From positions 751,476-815,475 of the forward strand of contig CALYLW010000016.1 of assembly GCA_944989445.1 (NCBI GenBank): 64,000 nt of DNA, in the 5' to 3' direction. The position numbers were made by a program, and so were the translations under genes. Of the stretch, positions 46,457 through 59,027 are shown piece by piece. Origin of the DNA: Ampullaceana balthica (Eukaryota > Mollusca > Gastropoda > Lymnaeidae). Each line of letters starts with the position of its first letter. Within the stretch, counting starts at the first letter, position 1. A model generated the notes under the pieces. The model did not search any database and was not told the DNA's origin. It worked only from the letters and a program-made list of their open reading frames with translations.

Positions 46457-47306
46457 CTGTTGTAAAAATAAATATGGGTCAATGATTCATAATCGATAGT
46501 CGTACTTAATTATTTTTTTTTAAATTAAAAACCACATTAAGACAGATAAAGTTATTAAAATGTAGGTGAACTCATTTTTATATATTAAAAATATAATAAC
46601 TAGCATAAAACAAACTTATGAATGAAAGTGCATCGCAAAACGTTAAGTGATGTGCATCACCCATTATGACTATACACATCACTGGGTTGGGGCGGGGATT
46701 TGTTTATTAGCAAAAACATTTATGCTGATTATTTAAACTGGTGGATCTGAGCACGAAATTCTTAACAGACGTTGAATAGAAAGATTTTTTTTTAAATTAG
46801 AGACAAAAAATAAGCAATAACTTCCCCCAAGCAATAATAGTAGATGTGCCTAATCTAATTAAATAACTTGAAAGAACACGAATTAAAATTGTGTATTATT
46901 CTATAATATCGCAACTTATGGCTAACTTTGCTTTCATCATGATAAACTAGACACACATATGTTCGTTTTAATAAATTCTCTGAAAGAAATAATATTTCAC
47001 GCCTGGACTTTAGCTATTGATTTATGACAATAAAATTGAAATTTCATTAAACTAATGGGTATCTTTTGAAGGAGGTATTAGGGATATTTACATGACTAAA
47101 CTATACTCTAATGTTAATCATATACACGAACATGTCACCTAGGTTTAGAGAGTTATGTGTTACGCTTGGATTAATTTACTAAACTATAATCTTAATGAAC
47201 ATATGAAAAAAATTAAGAATCTTAAAAACTTAGTTTTTTCTAATGGTATTGTGCAAGTGTTTGATACTGAAGGAAGAGAAAATCTCGTTGTCTCCCCTGC
47301 ATTTAC

Positions 47307-47531
47307 CTCCAAAGACTTCAAGTTCACAAAGAGACATTTGCCCACTGGTCACTTCCAGGTGGATTTCTCGTATGGCCGTCGGCCGCATTAAGTTGATGTG
47401 ATGGACTATAGACTCGGTGTCGTCAAAACTCTCCTGGCGCATGACGTGTTTCTTGGCGTCGTAGCAGGTCAATGTCAAGTTGTAGGTTCCATTACGTCCC
47501 GTCTCATTAAGACCCACTGTGTCTCTTGTTT
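47307..47531 (-). CDS. Gene B first module, galactose-binding domain 2, C-terminal half
   Basis: Phase 1 at both ends, acceptor CCCAG and donor GTAAAT. 75 residues closing SLCELEVFGG. Confidence 0.84.
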
Positions 47532-48179
47532 CTGGGACCGGTAAACGTAACAAGGTGTTAAGTCAAATTACTATTTTTAGACACGCTAATCCATTAGTTC
47601 CTGAACACTGACGAGTTTTTATTATTCAATAGTTTTCTTTCAAGTTTTTTTTCCAAAACCGCTATTACATTTAAATTTGCTCGCATATACATTCATTGAT
47701 TAACTTTTCTTTAATGAGAAAGAACTCACCAGACAATCGCAAATAAAACCTACCCATCAAAAACCATTTAATAAATACACTTATAAGAATGTCTTAGCTA
47801 ATAAAGATACTTCAATGTTGTAGGTTATAAAAACACATATAAAAAGGTCAATAAGCTACTGCATGTCACCCAAGGTATACCATTGATATGATTTTCATGT
47901 TCATGAATGTTTGAACATTATGACACATTTGTCAACATATGTTTTTTGTGGTATTAGCGTTACAATTTTTAAAAATGAAGAGAAAAATATAGCTTTCACC
48001 CAATGAACTTACGGTATTGCAGCATTTGTCATTCAGTTCACACACACACACATAAACACACCCATACATATGTATATACATACATACATTATAGCCTATT
48101 TACTTTCGCCAAACAATTTACAATTTAACGAGATGGCATTGAATGTTTGAGATTGGATAGATGAAGATCTGAAACTAAC

Positions 48180-48377
48180 CTGTGTGAATAACGATTTTCC
48201 ACAGTGAGTAATTTTTTTCCATAATCAAAGACAACTCTTGTTCACCTTCGCTGCCAAAAACCAAGCACGAGCCGTGACGTGTGTCCTGATCAGTTACTAG
48301 TTTCAGGGCTTCACTGAGATAACCACTATTTGGACTTCCTGGAATGTTGATTGAGTTTCCTGGTATCAATATTCGTC
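48180..48377 (-). CDS. Gene B first module, galactose-binding domain 2, N-terminal half
   Basis: Phase 1 at both ends, acceptor TTAAG and donor GTTAGT. It opens GRILIPGNSINIPG. 66 residues with one cysteine in the expected place (GSC). Confidence 0.78.
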
Positions 48378-49426
48378 CTTAATGAAAGGAAAAAACAACA
48401 TATCCTTACAGTGCCAATAAAATGTTATGTCTATCAGGAGGTACTTTTTAACAACGCGATCTGCTTAAAAAAGGAAAATCTATAGAAGAATATTCACTGA
48501 AAGTAGAAAAGATTAATTTTCAAAAAGTATTTTAAAATATTGAATTTATTTGATTTTTATGTCTAAAGATGTGTATTACTAAAACTTCCTTATTTGGAAA
48601 TACATTTTATCGAAATTGGAGTATTTTCCATTCATAAGTACACCAAATTCTTTATAGCTTAAAATGCATGATTAAAATATTAATTATGTTCACAATTTTT
48701 TAATTCTTTAAAAATGGTATTAAGCTATAATTTTCGTTGGTGCTACTTTTTTGATATTGTTACACTGATTAAAAAATTAATTTTTAGCAAAAAATTCATA
48801 AGCATAATGTTGTGCTCTTTAACAATGAAGCTCTTATTGTCGAGTTGTCGTATAATTAATGAAAAATAAGTGAAGGTAGAAAATTCTGCAGCGTGCCATG
48901 TGTTGAGCTACATCTTTTAAGAATTTCCTCTATTTTCCCGTTGTTGAAGAAATAAATCACAGAACTTGGACCTTGATCTACATCGGTATGGGGGGCTAAG
49001 CAGTAGATTTTTTGACAGATCTTTTCAACAAAAAAAAACAAAAACAAAAAAACCTCAACAAACACACATTTTTGTTATGGTGCTGCACTTCTTCACACGA
49101 TCTCATCTGAAATTTCCCAGTGAGTATGGACATAGAAAAAATTCGCTAGGACTGCGCTCTTTTAGAGCAATTACGCCTAAGTAATGGAACTGTTTTTTTT
49201 TCTTCAAATCATTGACAGAATGTAACTATGATAAGAGATATACATTTACACTTTTTGTCTATAAAAAAAGTTTCTTCAACATCAGAGCCAGGTAAAAAAG
49301 ACGAATTAAAGAAATCATCGTCATAAAAATCAAATCATTATGGGCCCTATATCTATGCTAAATTCCTCATCTATTTAGAATTCTGCCAAGGCGACAGAGC
49401 CAAGGCCATCATGTAACGAGACTCAC

Positions 49427-49624
49427 CTCCGTTGACATAATATGAACACACGTAACCTGCCTCTTGCCATTCCAAGAACAGTTTCGTCATCAGCGGCCGG
49501 TTGGAACAGAAGATGTCGAATGTGTTGGGAAGCGTTCTCACGAATCTGATCTGTTCACACTCAGCCGTTCCGATTACGCCGTGGGTCAGCACCTCGAAGC
49601 TCAACGTCATCATGGTCATGTGAT
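49427..49624 (-). CDS. Gene B first module, galactose-binding domain 1, C-terminal half
   Basis: Phase 1 at both ends, acceptor AACAG and donor GTGAGT. 66 residues with FDIFCSNRPLM and closing VCSYYVNGG. Confidence 0.84.
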
Positions 49625-50216
49625 CTGTTGACAACATATTGCCGGATACACATTTGGGTAAACTTTGAAGACATGCGAAATTTTAGACTAAAGCGACATA
49701 TACTTTTGAGACATTTTTGTTTCTTTATTAAAATTTTATAATCGATTTAGTTGTTGCATTTTGTTTTGAGTCCTTATATGTCAATTAAATGAATTGGACC
49801 GTATTAAGTTTTAAAGTTATGAATATGAGAAACATGAAATGGTAAATTTAACTTGTCAAATATCTTATTTAAAAACTTCACTGTGCAGAAATTCCTACTC
49901 AATTTAATTTCATACAATACTTTACTTCATTTTACAACAAAAAAATATATATATATATTAAAAAAATGGAATTACATTATGTTTATGTTATTTCTCAACC
50001 GGTTTGTAAACGCATTGTTCTCGTATATTATCTGATTTATTTTATTTAACACCCGTCTTTTAAAATACGTAATATTGGTTCTTTAAAAATAATTTTAAAA
50101 AATTAGCAACTCGTCTTCCATGTTCTTCTTGTCTGTCATAAACTTTGGGAATAAAAATCGCCGGCATTTGCAAAAACAATTAGTTTACTTTTAATAACGT
50201 CTTGTTTACGATATTA

Positions 50217-50485
50217 TCTTATATCTTATCTATACAGACGCTCCATCTATGCGTCCACAGACCATGACAGATGATCTGTTGGCAAGTGATGCAGCATACA
50301 CAGGCCACGGCTTTGTGGGTTCCACGCATTACCCAGCCGCCTAACTATTTTAGGTACCCATTCGGAGCGGGGTGACTCAGGGACGCCCTAGGCCCCGGGA
50401 ACAAGCCCTTGCCTTCACACGGATTCGAACCCGTGACCATCGGTACGGCAGTCCAGTGCTCTGCCACTCGACCACCGCGCCACCG
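50217..50485 (-). mobile_element. tRNA-derived SINE (family 1)
   Basis: On the minus strand the tRNA-like head has A box TGGTCGAGTGG and B box GGTTCGAATCC. The 3' end carries TTATC / ACAGACGCTCC, the same tail as the LINE at 28950-29765. Confidence 0.85.
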
Positions 50486-50596
50486 CGTTTTAATATCAGT
50501 AATGTGACATTCGATGTCTATGAAAAAAATGGTTTAATACTCAGTTGTAATACGCAGTTCAGGACACCATTCAAATATTCGTATTTGAAAATGTAC

Positions 50597-50746
50597 CTGT
50601 TTGTGCGAACACAATTCTAGCCCAGGAGAAGGGCCAGGGGTCATGTAATTCAACATCTAAATGCGTCGTCTCTGAAGTCAAACAGCTCGTGTCATCGTTA
50701 TCGTTCAGAAAAGGATCACTAGATGTGACCTCGGAGTAAAGATCTC
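50597..50746 (-). CDS. Gene B first module, galactose-binding domain 1, N-terminal half
   Basis: Phase 1 at both ends, acceptor TCGAAG and donor GTACAT. 50 residues with LNDNDDTSC and FSWARIVFAQTG. Confidence 0.82.
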
Positions 50747-51094
50747 CTTCGAAAAAACAACAAAACACGTTATATTCATTGTCCCAAACTAAATGTCTCC
50801 ATTGATAGAAATATGCGGGTAAATTCATAGTGTTTTTAAATCCTCGATCATAAAGATAAAGTCAATTTTTATTTTAGAACCATATTTAAATACAATATTT
50901 TTTGCATGTATATTTATTGAAAATTCATTAAGGCATTAATTGTGTATCACATACATCCACTGATGTCTTTGATATTTGGAATGTGTACTTCAGACTTAAT
51001 GAAGAATATATAATTTGTTTCTCTTTAAAAATATCATGTTTTTTAAAATTATTATTATTTATTTTTTTTTGCGTTGGGGGACTGAGTTGATTTT

Positions 51095-51270
51095 ACATTG
51101 CCTGCGTTTTTAAAGTTTAATTGAGAAGATCGATACTATGAAAGTAATCATCATTTTGACTGCGTTTTTTAAAGTTTAATTGAGAAGATCGATTCTATGA
51201 AAGTAATCATCATTTTGCCTACGTTTTTAAAGTTTAATTGAGAAGATCGATACTATGAAAGTATTCACTA
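51095..51270. repeat. 59-bp tandem repeat, three copies
   Basis: The unit contains TTTTAAAGTTTAATTGAGAA and GATCGATACTATGAAAGTAA. Confidence 0.85.
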
Positions 51271-51849
51271 TCTTCATTAGCGCCTCACACGACCTAGGAC
51301 TTTTATTCTATTCAGTAACTCTCTTACATTCCGACTGATCTATAGCCATTAATCTCCATGCAAGAAAATTGAGTAACTGTTGGTCTTTCTCATCGGCATC
51401 TAGCCATCTCATTCTCGCTTGATCTGTTAATTAGCCTTCTATATCATTGTTCTGTTTGATCAAATAACTTTGCAGCCCTAAAGTTGGCATTCTACTGTGT
51501 GAAATGTACATTGTAATTTCTTGTTTTTTTTTAAATATTAAATTTATTCTTGAGATTTCAAGCCGTCTATAAATCTCATTGTCCATGTGCCTTCTCCAAA
51601 TTGCCAAATACAATTTTTCAACATGATGACCGTCGTTTTTTACCTACTCGTTTTGAGCATACTTTCTAATTTTCTGCTGTAATTCCAAGTCTATCATAGT
51701 TGAGCACTGATCACGTTACAGTTATTTATAGATTGGTGTGCGTTATCAGAGTTGTATGCCATATATGAATACTATTTATTATATTGATTAGTAGATGTGA
51801 GATAGTCAGCTCTAGATTGTCTGGTCTCCATTATCAATTTCATAATTAC

Positions 51850-51981
51850 TATATTGACACGCTTGACCAAACCAGCCTTTCATGCACGGGCCAGTGTCGC
51901 AGTCGCCGTTTGTTTTACAGTCTCCGTCACTGCAACGACACAACAGCTGAGCGCCTTCAACGTTACTTGGGTTGGAATTGT
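51850..51981 (-). CDS. Gene B EGF exon opening the first module (132 nt)
   Basis: Phase 1 at both ends, acceptor TTTCAG and donor GTAATT. It has an Asn-rich start, then CRCSDGDC and CMKGWFGQACQY. It follows the IgGFc-type domain directly. Confidence 0.78.
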
Positions 51982-51999
51982 CTGAAATAGAAATAACAC

Positions 52000-53150
52000 T
52001 GAAATGATATTCTTAGTCAATGTAAGGAAATATAAAGCTTAAATGACGTATATATCAATGTTTTGCAGCGAAAGAATGTAAGTTAATGATAGATTAAAAA
52101 TGGCCACTTCAAGACAATCTCAGATACAATTTTACTGCCGTGAATTCAAGACGAAGCCATATAATATTCGATTTTATTGTTTTCATGCTACCACATGTCT
52201 CTAAAAAAGTATGCCATGCTTTTAAAAAATCAACTCGAAATGTATATTATAATACTAAATTATTTAACATTCCTCATTTTTTTTACATTCAGAAGTTCGG
52301 GGTATAATACAACATTTTGATGACAGGACCATTATGAAGGACCTAATTATACGATTTTCATAAGTGAAAAAAAAACGGTGTAAGTTCCAATTTAATTTCA
52401 CAAAGTAGACATAAAATACTTTGGTTAACTATTCTTAATTAAAATTTTTATGCATAATTTAAAAAATAAAACATTTTTAAAATAAATAACATTCTACACA
52501 AAAATATTAAACTTATTATGAAAACTTTGATCGCTTAAACTTTAAGAAATTTAAAAAAAAACAATATGAAAATAAAACATCAAATGAACATGAAAAATCC
52601 TTCAACTGAAATACTTTGGGTAGAGACTACATACATGATATATTTTTCTCAGGGTCATGAAGAGGCTAAAACAAAATGTGTATTATCTTATTTATACTTG
52701 TACTAAAAAGATCAAATCAAAATTAATAATTTCTAAAGTTATAATATTTTTTTGCACATTTTAAGACATGTTTGCAGTCCACAAAAACCGAATTTGACAT
52801 TGTAATTGCTGTTATGAGACTTATTCGTTTGATGAATCATTGAAATAAAAAGTTATTCTTTTTTTGTGTGCAGTGTACTTATAGATTTAACCTCATTCGT
52901 AAATTCAACTACAAACATTCTTCAGATTTTCGAATAATTTAAAGTTTTTAAGTCCTACTTTTGTTTATGTATTGGAACATTTCGGAACTATAATGTGGAG
53001 TGAAGAATATATTAATAATAAAATCATCTTGTTCGTGTTTTAAATTTTACTTTACTTTTGCCAAGAAATAATGACCGAGATCACAATAAATTAAACTGTA
53101 GTTCAATTCTAGGAAAACAACAACAAATAAAAAAAAAGCTCTACCAAGAA
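52000..53150. other. Gene B intron without further features
   Basis: AT-rich sequence with no visible exon or repeat. Confidence 0.4.
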
Positions 53151-53158
53151 CTACTGAC

Positions 53159-53335
53159 ATAGAGGAGACAAGTGGCGCACCCTCCAAAGTCCTCCAGCGT
53201 GAAAAATGCCAGCAGGTCCACCGACTCCGTACACGTAACAGCCGAAGTAGTGGACAACGCTTGCTCTGATGTCGTGCACGGTCTCCGGCGTCACCGCCAG
53301 TGTGCCGAATCTCCACTGGGAGTGTCCGATGACGT
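53159..53335 (-). CDS. Gene B IgGFc-type domain, last exon
   Basis: It encodes GHSQWRFGTLAV, VVHYFGCYVYGVGG and PAGIFHAGG, the closing strands of IgGFc-binding domains (FG-x-YVYG). With acceptor GGGAAG at 53336-53338 the exon is phase 1-1 (177 nt) and continues the previous exon in frame. A stronger-looking acceptor TTCAG would start the exon at 53349 but does not fit the upstream phase. Donor taken as GTCAGT. Confidence 0.65.
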
Positions 53336-53806
53336 CTTCCCATTGTAAACTGAAGAGAACAACGAAATGGTGTTTAATATATGATATCAGCTCAGTGATA
53401 TTGCAGGTGTAATGTAAGCATAGTCAGAAGTTATCCATATTGGTGATTGCGAGGAACAGACAGAAGGATTAAAACAACAACAAAAAACTTAAAATCTTAA
53501 AATGAAAGTCTAGTTGACAATAGGTGATTTGATGAATTGACAATTAACACGAAAAAAGAAAATGATGAGAGAGCAAAAATAAAAGTATATCGCAAGTAAT
53601 TACTTGTAATCATTAATGAATTTTCCATCAATCTCAATTAAGTTCTGGAACAGACGTCTTACAAAAATGGCCACGTGATAATTCATTGACCTGGAGGCGA
53701 ACGAACGCCTGGCACACCTGAATCCCGGGGCAGAGATCGATTCATGTATTTTAGCTTAAAAGTACCATAAAATCTCTCTAACATTGGAGTATAGTAAAAT
53801 TGTATT

Positions 53807-54056
53807 GGGGCCGTCTATAAAGTACGTCACGCTCCAGAGGGGGGGGGTGTAAAAAGTGTGACAGGGGGAAGGGGGGTCCAGCCATGTGTGACGTCACGGT
53901 GTTTTATATTAAATATTAATTATTTTGATAATAAAAAATAATTTTTGTTCAAAAGTGTGACGTACTTTTGGGGGGGGGGCAGGGAGGACCAAGGTTTGTG
54001 ACAGGGTGGAGGGGGAGGTAAAAATGGTCCAAAAAGCGTGACGTACTTTATGGACA
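53807..54056. mobile_element. MITE with TAAAGTACGTCACGC ends
   Basis: GGGGCCGTCTATAAAGTACG with TCACGCT at the left and AGCGTGACGTACTTTATGGA at the right are inverted repeats. Internal GTGTGACGTAC motifs and G-runs recur. A possible fragment of the same type begins near 12573 (GGGGCCGTCCATTAGGG). Confidence 0.75.
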
Positions 54057-54380
54057 TTTCTGAAAATTGATGGAATTTAAAATTGTTTTTTAGTTGAAAT
54101 GTACAAAATTAAACTTTAGAAATATATTTCTCATATTTGTATTTTATTGAAATTTTGCGTCTGAAAGGATTGTGAGATAACCGTTTCTTCAATATTAATA
54201 ATTGGGCAAACACTTTTAAGGCATTGAAATTGAGGGTAAATAGTGAATAGCTAAGTTTTAGATGGAGGGGGCCAAAGGCAACAATCTCTTGTTTGTTTAT
54301 ACCCACTTTCACCATTGACTAAATCGTCATTAACAACCAAGATATTATCCCATTTTGATCAATTCAAGTCATGGACTTAC

Positions 54381-54651
54381 AGTAATCCCATGAGACGTTA
54401 ACATAGTCATACATTAAATCCTTAATGCAGTAGAACAGCACATGACTAAAAAAACTGACAACGAGAATGTTACTTTCCACGTACGCTATGACGTATTCAA
54501 AATAAAAGCCATCATTGGGAATGATGACCCCCATGATAGTGCTGCCAAGACCGTCAAGTTCAGAACCGTTGACGCACTGACTCTCCAAAGTGATCACGAT
54601 GGTGATTTTCTTATCACTCGAGATCCTAAATGGGGAATGAATCCGTTCGAT
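54381..54651 (-). CDS. Gene B IgGFc-type domain exon
   Basis: Phase 0 in, phase 1 out, acceptor TTTCAG and donor GTAAGT. 90 codons: FRISSDKKITIVITLES, IMGVIIPNDGFYFEY, YVESNILVVSFFSH. Confidence 0.75.
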
Positions 54652-55079
54652 CTGAAATCGATTTATTGATGATGCATTGGTTGTGTGATTCTTTTAACAT
54701 AACAAAAAACCTGCAGTCCCTAGTGGTATTCTTGCTAATACAATTACGATAAATCTTATAGTAAATAAATTGTAAAAATGTGATATTTTACTTTTTAAAA
54801 AAAAATATTTTTTTATATATATATTTTTAAAGTAAAAAAAATAATCAATAAAATTGATTTAAAAAAATATTATTTATTCATTCAAAAAATGAATTTAATT
54901 GTAAAATAATATAGTTGTGCTAAATAAAAGTTAAGATGTAACACTTTCGGTAGATTTTATAAAGTGAAATAGCTTACAAGATGCTATATCTAGAGCATCC
55001 ACGTCTTTAAACGACAAGGTAGGAAATTAACCTTGTTATCACAAAACAAAGTATTTGGCCTAGTTATAAAGAAAAAGTT

Positions 55080-55340
55080 TACAATCCATCTAAACACACC
55101 CTTAGGAAAGATAACAGCAGGTCTAGGCAGGCCTTAGATTGGAACCCCCAGGGCAAACGACAACGAGGAAGACCCAATCGTACATGGAGACGGAGCATGT
55201 TGGACGAGGCTGGAAGGACTGGGAAGAGCTGGGAAGAATTCAAGCGACTGGCAAGGGACCGTGTAGAACGGTGAGGTTTGACAGAGTTCTTCCACAATGA
55301 ACTCAAAGGACAAATGATGATGATGATGATGATGATAAAG
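55080..55340 (+). mobile_element. LINE 3' end with ATG-repeat tail
   Basis: The plus frame reads WNPQGKRQRGRPNRTWRR and SWEEFKRLARDRVER, a common C-terminus of non-LTR reverse transcriptases, followed by a GATGATGATGATGATGA tail. It is antisense in a gene B intron. Confidence 0.8.
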
Positions 55341-55437
55341 AAAAAGGTAAGTAGTTGCCTAGTTAATATACAATAAAGTAAACATTTGGTTTTGTTATTT
55401 CAAAACATGGAAGTAAGACTGCATTATCTTCACTTAC

Positions 55438-55616
55438 AAACGTGACAGTCCCAGGATCAAGCAGAATGTATTTGTTTCCGGATTCATCTGCTGTGAAAAC
55501 TCGAATCCTGGCGCTGTTTTCAGCGGCCAGAGCTACGACATTGAGCGCAGAATCTCTCTGAGGTATGTAAGGAACCAGGAACTCTGTACTGTACAGACTT
55601 GTAGGCAAGAGCATCT
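55438..55616 (-). CDS. Gene B IgGFc-type domain exon
   Basis: Phase 1 in, phase 0 out, acceptor CCCCCAG and donor GTAAGT. It encodes TEFLVPYIPQRDSALNVVAL and RIRVFTADESG, matching the repeated strand pattern of IgGFc domains. Confidence 0.8.
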
Positions 55617-56349
55617 CTGGGGGAAAATGTTTTTATTGTTTTAATTTTGCCTTTTGAGTATAGAAAAAACGTTGAAAAGAAAATCTTTGAAAAATGCTTT
55701 CCTGTGAATAAACATTAAATGAAAGGTTTAAAAATATGTATAAACGTTTTTAATTAATTTAAAGGGCTTGTATCTAGAGCTCCAGCTAAAACTTAATGTA
55801 TTCTGCAATGTAAACTCTTTCTAATTAGTCCTGGAAGAGCGTTGGTGGTGAACTGGATGAACATGTTTGTAAACCACGGACTAAATGTGAAACCGTGTCA
55901 GGCCACAAATATTTGGAGTTTTAAAAGCATATGTTTTAAATATAATGTTAAAAATTAAAATAAGGTTTGGCTTATGATTTAGGACGACAATTAAATACAA
56001 AAGAAAAGATGCTAGTTCAAATGGAAAAAATGGAGCGTTCCCAAATGACTTTTGTTTAATTTCCAGTTTTGGACGGCCAATATACAGCAACCTTGGCCAC
56101 TTTGTGAATTGGCCGGCCATTACGCAAATTGGCCGATATCGAGCTTAGGCCATAACATATATTTAATATATAATAGGGGCTGCTATAGAACTTTTAAATA
56201 AAATACAAAATACACAAATAAGTTGTTTTCATTACACAATTTGTTAACATATATTTAAACTCAATGAAACTATCATTTTAATGTATTTAGTTTATTGCTA
56301 ATGCAATTATCGATTAAGTCGCCAATGTTGTTCTACAGGTACCACCTAC

Positions 56350-56469
56350 CTATGCTAGAGTCTGAACAATCCTCTGTGGCATCGACCTGCATGCAGTTAT
56401 GTTCGGTCAAGGACACGGTGCACCGCCCATTGACCACACCGATGGGTTCAATGGACGAGAGCTTGGAGC
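56350..56469 (-). CDS. Gene B IgGFc-type domain exon
   Basis: Phase 1 at both ends, acceptor TCTAG and donor GTAGGT. It has IEPIGVVNGRC and two more cysteines (NC, DC), the PIxVxxGxC segment of the domain. Confidence 0.78.
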
Positions 56470-56721
56470 CTAGAGAATGAAACATTTCCAATACAAAATT
56501 GTGATGTTAATCGGGGAAATGCTGATAAAACTTAATACTATAATCTTCACTGTAATAATAACAGTTATAATTTTGAGTTAAACAAAAATTTATAAGCTTT
56601 TTGAAAATTCATTTCAATCGCAAAGATCTTGTGAGCTTTAAATATTAAAAAAACAAACTTATCAATTTAAATTTAGAAGAGTATTTATTTTGTCCAATTA
56701 GAGCTAGTGGTCAAGGTTTAC

Positions 56722-56777
56722 CTGTATAGCTTAGGTCATGGTGACGTCCACAGTTATCGAGAATCTTGGCCTCATTC
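56722..56777 (-). CDS. Gene B IgGFc-type domain, short exon (56 nt)
   Basis: Phase 2 in, phase 1 out, acceptor TCCCAG and donor GTAAAC. Encodes NEAKILDNCGRHHDLSYT. Its phases bridge the neighbouring exons exactly, which supports it despite its size. Confidence 0.7.
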
Positions 56778-56892
56778 CTGGGAATACCGTTTTTAAATTA
56801 TACAGAACAAGCTTAAACTTCTACACATATTTGAATTAAGGTATCCCTTCTAATGTATGCACCAGTAGATAAATAAATGCGCAAAACCTATT

Positions 56893-57405
56893 TTTAAATC
56901 CCTTATATTAACTTCACCGCCGTCTCTGTCTTGGGCCCACCCGCGTAAAACCAGAAGTCAAAGATGACCCACTTCCCGTGAAGCCATCGAGCTGAAATTT
57001 GGCACACGGCTCCATGTCACCTAACAATGCATCGTATCAAAATGTCAGATCGATCAAACGTACCGTAATTAAATTAATGCATTTTTAGTTTATCTATATA
57101 AACTATATAAAGCGGTCGCTATTGTTTAAATTTTACGGGTCACTTGACTTCAGGCCAGCCACAGTGAACACATCTCGTGTTTAAACCAGGTAAACCACAT
57201 GGAGTTGAGTTAACGCGTTGACGCCACCCGTCCATGTCCACACCCCTCCCCCCAGTTTTAAAGCCAGGGAAGATACTTTCGGTTTCAGTCTGTAAATGTT
57301 TGTCACTTTTGAACATAATCAATACTTTTAGTTATGTCTCATATATAAGGGATTTATAGTCAAAAACTTTGTTTTTACGGGGTTGTTTTATTAAAAATTC
57401 ATTGT
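56893..57405 (+). mobile_element. Diverged AAATCC-type element
   Basis: It starts AAATCCCTTATATTAACTTC and ends ATATATAAGGGATTTATAG plus CGGGGTTGTTTTATT, with inverted ends as in the 31.4-kb copies but a different internal sequence. Confidence 0.75.
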
Positions 57406-57605
57406 GTATATATGTTAGTTTTATTCTCTATATAGTCTAAAACTTCAAGAAATCAAAGAATTTCAAAAATGTATTTCAATCCGTAGGCTAGTGACAAGGC
57501 AAGTATTATATAAAGTAAACAAAAATAACTTCCTCACTCTCAAGGCTCATAACAACCTTAAAGTTATCACCACACTAATAACAGACACCCCACAATCCCC
57601 TCGTT

Positions 57606-57665
57606 TGCCGTTGCTATAGAAACTTGAGAACGCTGCTTCACTTGCCCCATAGGGCAGCATGATCG
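57606..57665 (+). mobile_element. SINE family 2 fragment
   Basis: GAACGCT...CACTTGCCCCATAG matches the 3' part of 43428-43637. Confidence 0.45.
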
Positions 57666-57687
57666 TTAAAAATGGAACTTGACTCAC

Positions 57688-57828
57688 TGGGTCATGACCA
57701 CTTCAAACGTGTCACCGCTCCAATAATTGACGCCTTCCAAATTGATGACACCATCTTCTGGCTCTAGCCGAACACCAATAATCACGGTTGTCGGTAAGTG
57801 CGACACATAAATAACGAAGTCAGCTCCA
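57688..57828 (-). CDS. Gene B IgGFc-type domain exon
   Basis: Phase 2 at both ends, acceptor CGCCAG and donor GTGAGT. 47 codons with GADFVIYVSHLPTTVIIGV and YWSGDTFEVVMTQ, a typical strand pair of the domain. Confidence 0.8.
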
Positions 57829-57869
57829 CTGGCGAAGAAAACAAAATGAGGGAGAAAGTAGAACATGTT

Positions 57870-59020
57870 TCTTTCGTTATGATTTTTATCAAAATTTCAC
57901 ATTTAAAAATATTACGTTCGTTCAAAGTGAAATAGGGAAATAAATGTCAGTCACTAAAATAAGCCACATATAGATCTCGTGATTAACACACAAGAAATTT
58001 TGAGAGTTCCTTGGAGTCTTCAATAATAAAAAGTATTAAAAAAATCAAGCAATTTTAGTTTTTGTGGCCTTGTGTAATGTGATACACATATAGAGCGTGA
58101 ATAGGTGAAAGTAAATTTTCATCGATTGATACGAAGTGGGGGTCATCATTTTTTTTAATGCCACGACTGCACAGATAAGTAGCTTTATCATGTCTCTGCT
58201 GTCTGATCCGGAAGTAGTGATTACATTTAAATAGATCGTGTCGGAGAAATTTATTTAATAGGACAATTTGTGCTGATCAGTTAAATTAATTTTATTAGGA
58301 AGTCATTCAAATATTCGCTTTTTTTTTCTGTGAGGACTTTTTAAAAATACGATAATTTTAACCGACTTAGAGGACTTAGTCAATACCATTACACTCTGTT
58401 TTCACCTTTTCTAAAATAAATATTTTGAACATTATTATTATTTCTTTATTTATTCGAAAATTATTAATTTTTATTGAACGGAAGCCTTTAAAAAAAGTAA
58501 ATAAAATCTCGAAATATAACGTTTTTCTGTCTGAGAAATGACAAAACTTATTTCTAGTTTTTTTTGTTCTTCTTCTAATCTCTCTTCACGTAACTATGTT
58601 TTTTTAAATATATTTTTTTTTACTTCATCCTCCCCCTCCCCCCCCCCAAACATCCCACCATTTTTTAAAGCCACGAGAAAGAAGGGAGAAACAAAATTGT
58701 CAAATTTCAGGTGTTGACCAGGCTGACCAGGCCACCCTTATCAATGATAAGATGACCCAAGACCTATTGTAACTGTGAGCTAAGAGGGCGACTGCCAGAA
58801 TAGACAGTTCATAGAAAGCTTTCCCGAACCCTAGAGATATTGAGGCATTCGAGAAATTTAAAAAAATGGCTTGATGTTCGCTATTATATAGCGCTCTATG
58901 ACAAACTTTCTGTAACAGTTTCTGATGAGATAAATCCATTGCAAGTGTTTCTCTTTCGGTCATCTGATAACGTTCTTGTTTTTGCTCTCCATTGATTCGG
59001 TGCCCACAGTTAATAAGAAC
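57870..59020. other. Gene B intron without further features
   Basis: AT-rich; a C-run at 58632-58650. An 87-codon minus frame at 58700-58963 has no recognised domain or fitting splice sites. Confidence 0.4.
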
Positions 59021-59027
59021 ATCTTAC

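Noticed and set aside
53047..53343. 98-codon minus ORF (MGRRHRTLPVEIRH...)
   Set aside because: It is the wrong frame over the last IgGFc exon; the +1 frame carries the FGCYVYG motif and fits the phases.
55079..55306. 75-codon minus ORF
   Set aside because: Shadow of the LINE C-terminus encoded on the plus strand.
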